Assembly: GCA_910579015.1 (NCBI GenBank)
Contig: CAJTRO010000020.1
Span: 48,210-61,817 of the forward strand
Direction: 5' to 3'
Source of the DNA: an uncultured Dorea sp.
Lineage (GTDB): Bacteria; Bacillota_A; Clostridia; Lachnospirales; Lachnospiraceae
DNA length: 13,608 bases
The translations under genes and the position numbers were made by a program. Below, piece by piece: positions 1-5,903 of this stretch (the first letter of the stretch is position 1; every line of letters begins with the position of its first letter). The notes under the pieces are model-generated. The model ran no database searches and was not told the origin of the DNA. It saw only the letters and a list, made by a program, of their open reading frames with translations.

Positions 1-2
1 TA

Positions 3-17
3 ATAGCATAATACACT
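3..17 (-). promoter_or_regulatory. candidate AraC-type operator, copy 1 (left edge)
   Basis: On the + strand this reads ATAGCATAATACACT. It matches 13 of 15 bases with the copy at 166-180 and shares the ATAGCA-AAT core with the inverted copy at 1119-1128. Read on the minus strand it has the same orientation relative to leftward transcription as the 1119 copy has to the rightward nan promoter. By that geometry it could serve a leftward promoter just beyond the left edge of the window. The repeat is seen directly; the binding function is inferred. Confidence 0.4.
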
Positions 18-63
18 TGTAATTTAAACCTCTTCTTAGACCTTTTCTTCCCCTCTGAAAAAG

Positions 64-107
64 AAAAAAACAAAGGCGCAGCCCGTCAAATACGAGCATA
101 CGCCTTT
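64..107 (-). terminator. intrinsic terminator of the AraC-family gene
   Basis: Read on the minus strand, an outer 7-bp stem AAAGGCG/CGCCTTT (101-107 with 72-78) encloses an inner stem GCTCGT/ACGGGC with one G-U pair and an ATTTG loop. The two stems are separated by a small TAT/TG internal loop. One base after the 3' arm comes a run of seven T (64-70 on the minus strand). The hairpin starts about 80 nt after the regulator's stop codon. On the + strand the same hairpin is followed by CCTG and six T, so it may also stop rightward transcription entering from outside the window. Confidence 0.85.
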
Positions 108-165
108 CCTGTTTTTTCAGAAATTTTATTTTTTTTCATAACAATTCTGACAAAAACTCTTATTT

Positions 166-180
166 ATAGCACAATGCACT
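166..180 (-). promoter_or_regulatory. candidate AraC-type operator, copy 2
   Basis: The + strand reads ATAGCACAATGCACT. Its first ten bases are the exact reverse complement of ATTGTGCTAT at 1119-1128 in the nan promoter region, and 13 of its 15 bases match the copy at 3-17. It lies between the regulator's stop codon and the terminator, where no promoter is obvious, so an auxiliary or looping site is more likely than a promoter-proximal one. The repeat is seen; the role is inferred. Confidence 0.4.
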
Positions 181-186
181 CAAAAT

Positions 187-1053
187 CTACTCTTTGGCGG
201 CCTTCCGGTATTGGTTTGGAGTATAGCCGAAAGCCGACTTAAATTCCCTGATAAAATAGTTCGGATCCTCGTATCCTACCTCGTAAGCAATCTCGCTGAC
301 CGTCTCATTGCACACCAGCAGTCTTCTTGCCGCCGTCGTCAGCTTCAGTTCTTTAATATATGCCATCGGCGACTTTCCCACCTGTTCTTTGAACAGACAG
401 CTGAACCTCTGCTTGCTCAACTCCGCCATATCGGCCATGCTCTGAGGCGTATACTTCTCCGCCGGGTGCAGCACGACATAATCCATCACGACCTGAATAC
501 GGGGATCCACCTTATTGCTGGCCTTGCGTATCCGCCGTCTGATCTTCTCAAGTCCGTATTTATCATTCGTAATTGTCTGTTCTTCCTTACAATTGTCCTT
601 TACACTCATCCTGGAGATCAGCGTACCGATCAGGATCTCAAGATATCCTCTCACAAAATACATCTTGGCCGGACTGTCTTCCTTTACCCAGTGATAAATC
701 TGCTCGAAATATTTCTTTACCTCCCTGCATTCCATTACCTTCTGAATCCCGTAATAGTCAGACAGAAAATCTCCGCCCTCAAAATATACAGATGTAGTAA
801 AACGAATGCTGGTAAATGAGAAATTATCTTCTACCGCGTAACAGGACAGCCTGCTTCCCATCGGGATATATACAATCTGATCCTTATGGACGCTCACCTC
901 CTCGTCGTCAATAAAGAAAGTCCCGACTCCTGATTCTATATAACGAAGCATATTATACGGGATCATACTCTCTGGAAATACCCAGTTTCTTCCAAATGAA
1001 TATGTATCGATATACAGAAAATTAAACCTCACATTATCAACAATACTACTCAT
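187..1053 (-). CDS. AraC-family transcriptional regulator, probably of the divergent nan operon
   Basis: This cytoplasmic regulator has about 288 residues. The N-terminal half (about residues 15-100) looks like an AraC-type sugar-sensing cupin, with a run of short beta strands around IESGVGTFFIDDEE and QIVYIPMGS. The C-terminal hundred residues form a double helix-turn-helix. They include a first recognition segment around TPQSMADMAELSKQRFSCLF and the family signature VSEIAYEVGYEDPNYFIREF, followed by GYTPNQYR. The frame is open upstream to a TTG at 1083, but that codon lies beside the -10 box and has no Shine-Dalgarno sequence. The ATG at 1053 has GGAGG eight bases ahead, so I place the start there. 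Divergence from nanQ-nanE-nanK suggests that it controls those genes in response to sialic acid or ManNAc-6-P, probably as an activator. The effector is inferred; the family is near certain. Confidence 0.9.
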   Translation of the reverse strand: MSSIVDNVRFNFLYIDTYSFGRNWVFPESMIPYNMLRYIESGVGTFFIDDEEVSVHKDQIVYIPMGSRLSCYAVEDNFSFTSIRFTTSVYFEGGDFLSDYYGIQKVMECREVKKYFEQIYHWVKEDSPAKMYFVRGYLEILIGTLISRMSVKDNCKEEQTITNDKYGLEKIRRRIRKASNKVDPRIQVVMDYVVLHPAEKYTPQSMADMAELSKQRFSCLFKEQVGKSPMAYIKELKLTTAARRLLVCNETVSEIAYEVGYEDPNYFIREFKSAFGYTPNQYRKAAKE

Positions 1054-1084
1054 CCCTTCTGCCTCCTCATTGGTACTTACCAAT

Positions 1085-1114
1085 ATTATACTACTTATTT
1101 TTCTTATCTTTCAA
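1085..1114 (-). promoter_or_regulatory. sigma-A promoter of the AraC-family gene
   Basis: On the minus strand, TTGAAA (1109-1114) and a perfect TATAAT (1085-1090) are separated by 18 bp. Predicted transcription start is near 1078, about 25 nt ahead of the ATG at 1053. This makes the upstream TTG at 1083 unusable as a start codon. Confidence 0.75.
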
Positions 1115-1118
1115 TCAT

Positions 1119-1128
1119 ATTGTGCTAT
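1119..1128 (+). promoter_or_regulatory. candidate AraC-type operator in the nan promoter region
   Basis: ATTGTGCTAT here is the exact inverted copy of the core at 166-175. It is centred about 58 bp upstream of the predicted nan transcription start. A second TTGYGC element, TTGCGC at 1138-1143, follows 18 bp after TTGTGC (1120-1125) and is centred near -41. Two same-orientation half-sites at these positions fit activation by an AraC-type protein. The site also abuts the regulator's own -35 box, which would allow autoregulation. Binding is inferred from position and repetition only. Confidence 0.45.
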
Positions 1129-1146
1129 TTTTAGAGCTTGCGCATG

Positions 1147-1175
1147 TTTTTTTTTCGCTGTCCGTGTCATATAAT
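1147..1175 (+). promoter_or_regulatory. nan operon promoter with a degenerate -35
   Basis: A perfect TATAAT lies at 1170-1175, but the -35 position (1147-1152) is only a run of T. Predicted start is near 1182, and AAAGGAGG ends five bases before the nanQ ATG. A consensus -10 without a -35 suggests dependence on an activator, matching the divergently encoded AraC-family protein. Confidence 0.6.
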
Positions 1176-1200
1176 AGAGACAAAATAAAAGGAGGCTCAC

Positions 1201-1656
1201 ATGATTTTCGATTCTATAAAAAACAAAGACAATTACAGACATTTTCCCGCTTTATACCAGGCGCTGAACTATCTCTTTGAACTGCCGGATCGGGAACTTC
1301 CCGCTCCCGGCGTTGTCCTTGACGAAGACAGGCTGTTCTGCAATCTTGTCACCTTTACTTCCAAACCGGAAGATGAGTGTCTGTACGAAGCGCACCGCAA
1401 TTATATCGACCTGCATTTTATCGTCAGCGGTATTGAGCGGATCGCGACATCAGACACAGATTCATTAACTTCCAGCGTTCCCTATGCCCCCGAGAAGGAT
1501 ATTGAGTTTCTGACGGGCGAAGCGGACGGATACTACGAAGTCAAACCCGGGCAGTTTATGGTCTGTTTCCCAGGCGACGCCCATAAAGTGGCAATGATGA
1601 AGGACAGACCGGCAGAAGTCAGAAAGATAGTATTTAAGATCAAAGTGGAGGGATAA
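1201..1656 (+). CDS. nanQ: YhcH/YjgK/YiaL-family protein, N-acetylneuraminate anomerase
   Basis: The 151-residue length is normal for this small cytoplasmic cupin-like metalloprotein family (formerly DUF386; EbgC is a relative). The E. coli member YhcH (NanQ) is known to open the ring form of sialic acid so that the lyase NanA can use it. Visible family landmarks are YEAHRNYIDLHFIVSG (residues 62-77), with candidate metal ligands E63, H65 and H72, and the C-terminal block KPGQFMVCFPGDAHKV (115-130), with H128. The ATG at 1201 has GGAGG (1191-1195) five bases ahead. It is the first gene of a three-gene operon with nanE and nanK, which makes the sialic acid role more likely than that of other family members. 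NanA itself is not in the window. Confidence 0.88.
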   Translation: MIFDSIKNKDNYRHFPALYQALNYLFELPDRELPAPGVVLDEDRLFCNLVTFTSKPEDECLYEAHRNYIDLHFIVSGIERIATSDTDSLTSSVPYAPEKDIEFLTGEADGYYEVKPGQFMVCFPGDAHKVAMMKDRPAEVRKIVFKIKVEG

Positions 1657-1659
1657 ATC

Positions 1660-2373
1660 ATGAAATATTCAAAGAGTGAACTGTTAAACCGGATAAAGGG
1701 ACAGCTTATCGTGTCCTGTCAGGCTCTGCCCGGAGAGCCTCTGTATGTGCCGGAAAAATCCGTTATGTATCTGATGGCAAGAGCCGCCAAAGAGGCGGGC
1801 GCTCCGTGTATCCGGACGAGCAGTATCCGTGACGTGGCCGCGATAAAGGAAGAGACCGGCCTTCCTGTCATAGGCATCATCAAGATTACTTACGACGGTT
1901 ATGATTCCTACATAACTCCGACCATGAAGGAGGTCGACGAGCTTGTTGCTGTTAACGCCGATATCGTCGCCCTTGACTGTACCATGAGAAGCCGCGGCGA
2001 CGGAACCACAATCAATGAATTCCTCGCTCAGATCCGGGCTAAATACCCTGATATTATCCTTATGGCGGACGTATCCACCTATGAGGAAGGGGTGAATGCC
2101 TGGAAATGCGGTGTTGATCTCGTCGGCACAACCTTAAGCGGTTACACCAGTTATTCTCCTAAAAAGGACGGGCCCGATACGGAACTGGTCCGCAGGCTCT
2201 CAGCGGATCTTAGTATCCCTGTCATAGCAGAGGGAAAGGTCCATACTCCCGACCAGGCCGTACAGATGTTAGAGGCCGGCGCCTTTGCCGTCGTGGTCGG
2301 CGGAGCCATCACGCGCCCTCTTGAAATTGCAGCCCGTTTTGTGAACAGGATAAAGGAATACAGCCATGAATAA
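1660..2373 (+). CDS. nanE: N-acetylmannosamine-6-phosphate 2-epimerase
   Basis: This cytoplasmic TIM-barrel enzyme (237 residues, normal length) converts ManNAc-6-P to GlcNAc-6-P, which feeds amino sugar catabolism through NagA and NagB. The sequence shows the N-terminal LIVSCQALPGEPLY phosphate and substrate region, the catalytic lysine in GIIKITYDGYDSYITP (K75), the conserved ALDCTMRSRGDG (D106, R110), the YEEGVNAWKCGVDLVGTTLSGYT barrel strand, and AEGKVHTP (E191, K193), followed by the GG phosphate loop VVVGGAITRP. The start ATG is three bases after the nanQ stop and has GGAGG (1647-1651) eight bases ahead, inside the end of nanQ. Its 3' end overlaps nanK by 8 bp, which indicates translational coupling. 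Confidence 0.96.
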   Translation: MKYSKSELLNRIKGQLIVSCQALPGEPLYVPEKSVMYLMARAAKEAGAPCIRTSSIRDVAAIKEETGLPVIGIIKITYDGYDSYITPTMKEVDELVAVNADIVALDCTMRSRGDGTTINEFLAQIRAKYPDIILMADVSTYEEGVNAWKCGVDLVGTTLSGYTSYSPKKDGPDTELVRRLSADLSIPVIAEGKVHTPDQAVQMLEAGAFAVVVGGAITRPLEIAARFVNRIKEYSHE

Positions 2374-3310
2374 ATATCTGGGAATTGATATCGGCGGTAC
2401 AGCCGTCAAAATGGGGATCGTAGACGAGACCGGGAACATCCTGCTTTCCTGGGAGGCTTCCGTCTCTTTTGATAATTACAACACTCCGATCCTGGAAACG
2501 GTTTTAGCAGAATCTGAAGCCTTTCTGGATAAGAACAATATAAGTCCCAAGGATCTTGGCGGTATCGGAATCTCCGCCACGGGACAGATCGATACGAAAA
2601 ACGGGATCGTGGCGGGAAGCGGGGGAAATATCCGCAACTGGGACGGCGCTGACCTGAAAGGTTCCTTCACGAAAAAGTACCCCCTGCCCGTCACGGTGGT
2701 AAACGATGCAAACTGCGTTGCCCTGGGAGAGAAATGGGTTGGAAGTGCGAAGAACGCAAAGGACGTGATCGTTCTTACGATCGGCACCGGCCTTGGCGGG
2801 GGAATCATCGTCAATGATCAAATCCTGCTTGGACGGGCAGGTTTCGGCGGTGAAACAGGGCATTTCTCCATCCACAAGCAGGGAGAAGCCTGTACCTGTG
2901 GAAACCGGGGCTGTTTTGAACAATATGCTTCCATGACCGCTCTGATCCGGTCTGTACGGAGGTTTTATGAAGCATCCGATCCCGAACGCCTTAAGGAGCA
3001 TCCGGTAAACGGCAGAAGTATTTTTGAAGCCGTCTCGAAGGGTGAGGAAGCTGTCATCCGCATCGTAGATACCTGGATCTGCGATATCTCGGCAGGGATC
3101 ACCAGCCTGGTCCATATCTTTAATCCGGAACTGATCGTTATCGGCGGAGGCGTCAGCGCACAGGAGGAGTTATTTATCGCGAAACTCAGAGCTGAGGTTA
3201 TGGAGCGTGTGATGCCGAACTTCAGACGCGGACTTACCCTCCGCGCCGCTACACTTGGCAACCAGGCCGGCATGATCGGGGCTGTGTACTACTTAATCCG
3301 GTCTTTGTAA
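2366..3310 (+). CDS. nanK: ROK-family kinase, probable N-acetylmannosamine kinase
   Basis: This is a 314-residue cytoplasmic sugar kinase of the ROK family that would phosphorylate ManNAc (from sialic acid cleavage) at C6 using ATP. Motifs in order are the phosphate-binding DIGGT (residues 8-12), the sugar and catalytic segment VVNDANCVALGE (N113, D114 as the likely general base), the ATP loop GTGLGGG (140-146), ETGH (E163 and H166; substrate and zinc) and the zinc-binding CTCGNRGCFE (C176, C178, C183). A second glycine-rich ATP segment, VIGGG, lies near the C-terminus. The start has AAAGGA (2352-2357) eight bases ahead and overlaps nanE by 8 bp. ROK substrate specificity cannot be read from sequence alone (glucose or GlcNAc kinases look similar), so the ManNAc assignment rests on the nanE and nanQ neighbours. 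Confidence 0.9.
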   Translation: MNKYLGIDIGGTAVKMGIVDETGNILLSWEASVSFDNYNTPILETVLAESEAFLDKNNISPKDLGGIGISATGQIDTKNGIVAGSGGNIRNWDGADLKGSFTKKYPLPVTVVNDANCVALGEKWVGSAKNAKDVIVLTIGTGLGGGIIVNDQILLGRAGFGGETGHFSIHKQGEACTCGNRGCFEQYASMTALIRSVRRFYEASDPERLKEHPVNGRSIFEAVSKGEEAVIRIVDTWICDISAGITSLVHIFNPELIVIGGGVSAQEELFIAKLRAEVMERVMPNFRRGLTLRAATLGNQAGMIGAVYYLIRSL

Positions 3311-3319
3311 GAGATGACA

Positions 3320-3355
3320 GGGACTGGCAGAAAAAGGATCTTTTCTGCCAGCCCC
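3320..3355. terminator. convergent hairpin between nanK and the ferredoxin gene
   Basis: A perfect 11-bp stem, CTGGCAGAAAA (3324-3334) with TTTTCTGCCAG (3341-3351), has a six-base AGGATC loop. After one mismatch it is extended by GGG/CCC. It starts 10 bp after the nanK stop and ends 16 bp after the oppositely oriented ferredoxin stop, where a shared terminator is expected. Neither side has a clear U-tract, so it may act as a weak or factor-assisted terminator or a 3' end stabiliser. Confidence 0.65.
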
Positions 3356-3370
3356 GTGTAACGGCTCTAT

Positions 3371-3787
3371 TTATTCCATACTAACCGCACCTATACAGCA
3401 TACCCGTACACATGCCGGTTCTCTGCCTTCCCGCCGGCGTTCGATACACCCGTCGCACTTCTCCATCTTCCCGTCCTTATTAAAATGGATCACCTTGTTA
3501 GGGCAGACCTCCTGACAAACCCCGCAGCCGGTACATTTCTCCTGATCGGCAAGGATCAGTCCATACGTCTCTTCCCTGTAAATGGCTTTCGAAGGACATG
3601 CCTCCATGCACAGCCCACAGTGTACGCACCCCTCACAGATATTCTTCTGGAACGCTTCTTCTGTCACGGTCCGGATCGCTCTGCGGCTGTGCGCATCCTC
3701 TTCTTCGTGAGAATGATGTTCAGCAATACATGCCGTATAACACGCATAGCAGCCTACGCATTTTTCTTTGTCAAATCTTATCTTCAT
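3371..3787 (-). CDS. four-cluster [4Fe-4S] ferredoxin-like subunit of a molybdenum oxidoreductase
   Basis: This protein of about 138 residues resembles the electron-transfer subunits DmsB, HycB and HydN. Four cysteine quartets are visible, numbered from the ATG at 3787: C10-x2-C-x2-C-x3-C20; C54-x2-C-x2-C-x3-C64-P; C85-x2-C-x2-C-x3-C95-P; and C111-x2-C-x11-C-x3-C130. The first and last, and the second and third, would pair as cluster-binding sets as in the family. Two extra cysteines (C51, C131) flank them. No signal peptide or membrane segment is present, so it is cytoplasmic. The frame is open to an ATG at 3820 that overlaps the preceding stop codon. I prefer 3787 because family homology begins there (MKIRFDKEKC) and GGAGG precedes it, although the spacing of 12 bases is long. 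It is the last gene of the operon and would pass electrons to or from the adjacent molybdopterin enzyme. Confidence 0.88.
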   Translation of the reverse strand: MKIRFDKEKCVGCYACYTACIAEHHSHEEEDAHSRRAIRTVTEEAFQKNICEGCVHCGLCMEACPSKAIYREETYGLILADQEKCTGCGVCQEVCPNKVIHFNKDGKMEKCDGCIERRREGREPACVRVCCIGAVSME

Positions 3788-3812
3788 CCTCGTATCCAGC
3801 CTCCACTCCATA

Positions 3813-5894
3813 TCATACATCTTTCCCGGCTTTCTCTATCCTACAGAAATACCCCTTGAATCCCGGGAATCCGGATATAGGATCAAGATAGTCCCTGCCA
3901 ATCAGTTCATTGGCGTCCCCCTGGGCATTTCCATGATAAATGTACACGATCCCCGGCTGTCCCTGGATGTTGTAAGCGATCGTCCCCTGGATCTCTCCGG
4001 CGGGCGAAGCCACCTTAACCGTATCTCCTTCTTTGACGCCGTATCTCTCTGCATCTTCCGGATGGATCTCTACAAGCGGTACAGCCTCAATGTTCTTAAG
4101 CCAGGACATGCGGTACAGCCTTGAATGGAACAGCTGCGGCTTTCTGCTGCCGGTATTTAAGATCAGCGGATATTCTTTTCTGTCGACCGCCGGATCTTCC
4201 CGAAAATCACGGTAAACCGGAAGCCCGTCATACCCGTGGCTGTCTCTGTACCGTTCCAGCACCAGAGACTTGAACTCCACCTTTCCTGACGGCGTATGGA
4301 ACGGCTCCTTCTCATAGGTCCGAACCTGCGGCAAGATCAGATTCTTTCCTGACGTTCCCTCTGGATGACTCTTCAACTCCTCTAACGTAAGCCCGGACGG
4401 CTCCAGAATATGTTCCATATAAGCCTCGTATCCGCCCTCTAAGATCTCGTCCTCAAGCGTATGATCTTGAAGCTTCATCCGCTTAAATACATCCATGATG
4501 ATCTCAATATCGTTCTTCCCTTCTCCCACCGGCTGGATGGCCTGGTTTGAGAAGAAGAACCTTCCGCCGCCTCCCACATGCACCTGCTCTCTTTCGTAAG
4601 ACGTACATGCCGGCAATACAAGGTCCGCCGCATAGGAAGATTCCGACATGAATATCTCAGTATTGACATAGAAATCAAGCTTCTTAAGCGCCTCCTTAAG
4701 ATACTCCGGCTGCGGCCACATACGGTGATTCAGTCCCATGGCAAACAATGCTTTGACCGGATAAGGCTTCTCCTCTAAGATGCTGTCTGCAAGATTGATA
4801 CACTGGGCTTCGTCGCAGGACAGATCGAACCATACCGGAAATTCCTTCTGCCCGAGCGCCTCTTCTCCGTCAAAACGCCGGATCTTCCCGAATTCATTGA
4901 CGGGCGACGCCGGGCCCGGCTGTGTCCGGTTGCCTCCCTCGATATCATAATTACCGGTAAGCGCGATCAGAGAGAATACTGCCCGGTAGTTCTGTACGCC
5001 GTTGATGTGGTGCACGATCGGCGACGCCGAAAACATCAGCCCCGCCGGTCCGCCTCCCGCATAAGTCCTCGCCGCCAGACGGATCTTATCCGCCAAAACT
5101 CCCGTAATCTTCTCGGCCTTCTCCGGTACAAACTCCTGCACATATTCCCGGTATTCTTCAAATCCATAGACGTATTTGTCCACAAAATCCCTGTCATAGA
5201 GCTCTTCCTCTATGATCACCTGCGCCATGGACAGCGCCAGGGCGCCGTCCGTTCCCGGGATCAGCTGTAGATGGATATCCGCGTCATGGGCAGTCACCGT
5301 ATGGCGTGGATCTACGTCTATCACTTTGACGCCCCGCTCTTTCAGTCCCTGATACATCTTACTCATCGGAGTGTTCGTGTGGTACAGATTAGAACTCCAT
5401 ATCAACAGCGTCTTCACGTTCTTAAGATCCGGCCGGCAGATCATGTTGCCGTAAACCAAACGCCACGCCAGAGCCGCCGCCTGAAAGCAGGTACTGGACT
5501 CCGTACAGAAATTAGGCGAGCCAAAGGCATTGGAGAGGCGGAGCAGGGCCGGACGATACCACTTGGAATACCCGGCATAGAATACGGCCGATCTTCCGCC
5601 ATACTCTCTGCGGATCCTAAGAAGGTTATCTGCGATCATATCGTATGCCTCGTCCCATGAGATACGCTCGAATCTTCCCTCTCCTTTCTCACCGATCCGC
5701 TTCATCGGATACAGGATACGGTCCTTGTTGTACACATACTGCGCCGCCGCAACACCCTTGGCGCACAGACCGCCTGTCTGCATGGGGGTATTGCGTGCGC
5801 CCTCCACCCCTATAAGCTTCCCGTCTTTCACATATGCATCCACCTCGCAGCAGGGACCGCAGGTGGAGCAGGTTGTCTTAATTATCTTCGTCAC
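3813..5894 (-). CDS. cytoplasmic molybdopterin (bis-MGD) oxidoreductase, catalytic subunit
   Basis: This is a 693-residue member of the DMSO reductase (CISM) superfamily. The N-terminus carries a [4Fe-4S] motif, C9-x2-C12-x3-C16 with C44 (CAKG), followed by the conserved RFERISWDEA (residues 74-83). FGSPNFCTESSTCF (124-137) is the region that holds the molybdenum ligand in relatives; C136 is the best candidate and C130 an alternative. Cofactor-domain landmarks follow: WSSNLYHTNTP, VDPRHTVTAHDAD, PGTDGALA (213-220), MGLNHRMWPQPEY, ADLVLPACTSYERE, TPSGKVEF (534-541) and a C-terminal molydopterin-binding barrel (EIHPEDAERYGVKEGDTVKV). No Tat signal or selenocysteine is present. The GTG start follows GGGAGG by 12 bases and a 9-bp gap from the upstream gene. 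The substrate is unknown: relatives reduce or dehydroxylate diverse compounds. Its place behind a sugar transporter and a GH123-like protein points to a catabolic substrate rather than respiration. Confidence 0.87.
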   Translation of the reverse strand: MTKIIKTTCSTCGPCCEVDAYVKDGKLIGVEGARNTPMQTGGLCAKGVAAAQYVYNKDRILYPMKRIGEKGEGRFERISWDEAYDMIADNLLRIRREYGGRSAVFYAGYSKWYRPALLRLSNAFGSPNFCTESSTCFQAAALAWRLVYGNMICRPDLKNVKTLLIWSSNLYHTNTPMSKMYQGLKERGVKVIDVDPRHTVTAHDADIHLQLIPGTDGALALSMAQVIIEEELYDRDFVDKYVYGFEEYREYVQEFVPEKAEKITGVLADKIRLAARTYAGGGPAGLMFSASPIVHHINGVQNYRAVFSLIALTGNYDIEGGNRTQPGPASPVNEFGKIRRFDGEEALGQKEFPVWFDLSCDEAQCINLADSILEEKPYPVKALFAMGLNHRMWPQPEYLKEALKKLDFYVNTEIFMSESSYAADLVLPACTSYEREQVHVGGGGRFFFSNQAIQPVGEGKNDIEIIMDVFKRMKLQDHTLEDEILEGGYEAYMEHILEPSGLTLEELKSHPEGTSGKNLILPQVRTYEKEPFHTPSGKVEFKSLVLERYRDSHGYDGLPVYRDFREDPAVDRKEYPLILNTGSRKPQLFHSRLYRMSWLKNIEAVPLVEIHPEDAERYGVKEGDTVKVASPAGEIQGTIAYNIQGQPGIVYIYHGNAQGDANELIGRDYLDPISGFPGFKGYFCRIEKAGKDV

Positions 5895-5903
5895 GTTCTT
5901 AAA

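Noticed and set aside
64..107. Riboswitch or small RNA downstream of the regulator
   Set aside because: The structure is a simple two-part hairpin ending in seven T after a stop codon, which is fully explained as an intrinsic terminator.
211..819. Long open frame antisense to the AraC-family gene
   Set aside because: It has no ribosome binding site, no recognisable domain and low-complexity composition; the opposite frame encodes a clear AraC-family protein.
2504..3115. Open frame antisense to nanK
   Set aside because: nanK shows all ROK motifs on the other strand; this frame has no family features.
3813..5894. Selenocysteine formate dehydrogenase
   Set aside because: The frame is open throughout with no in-frame TGA at the metal-ligand position, and the ligand region carries cysteine with sequence unlike formate dehydrogenase.
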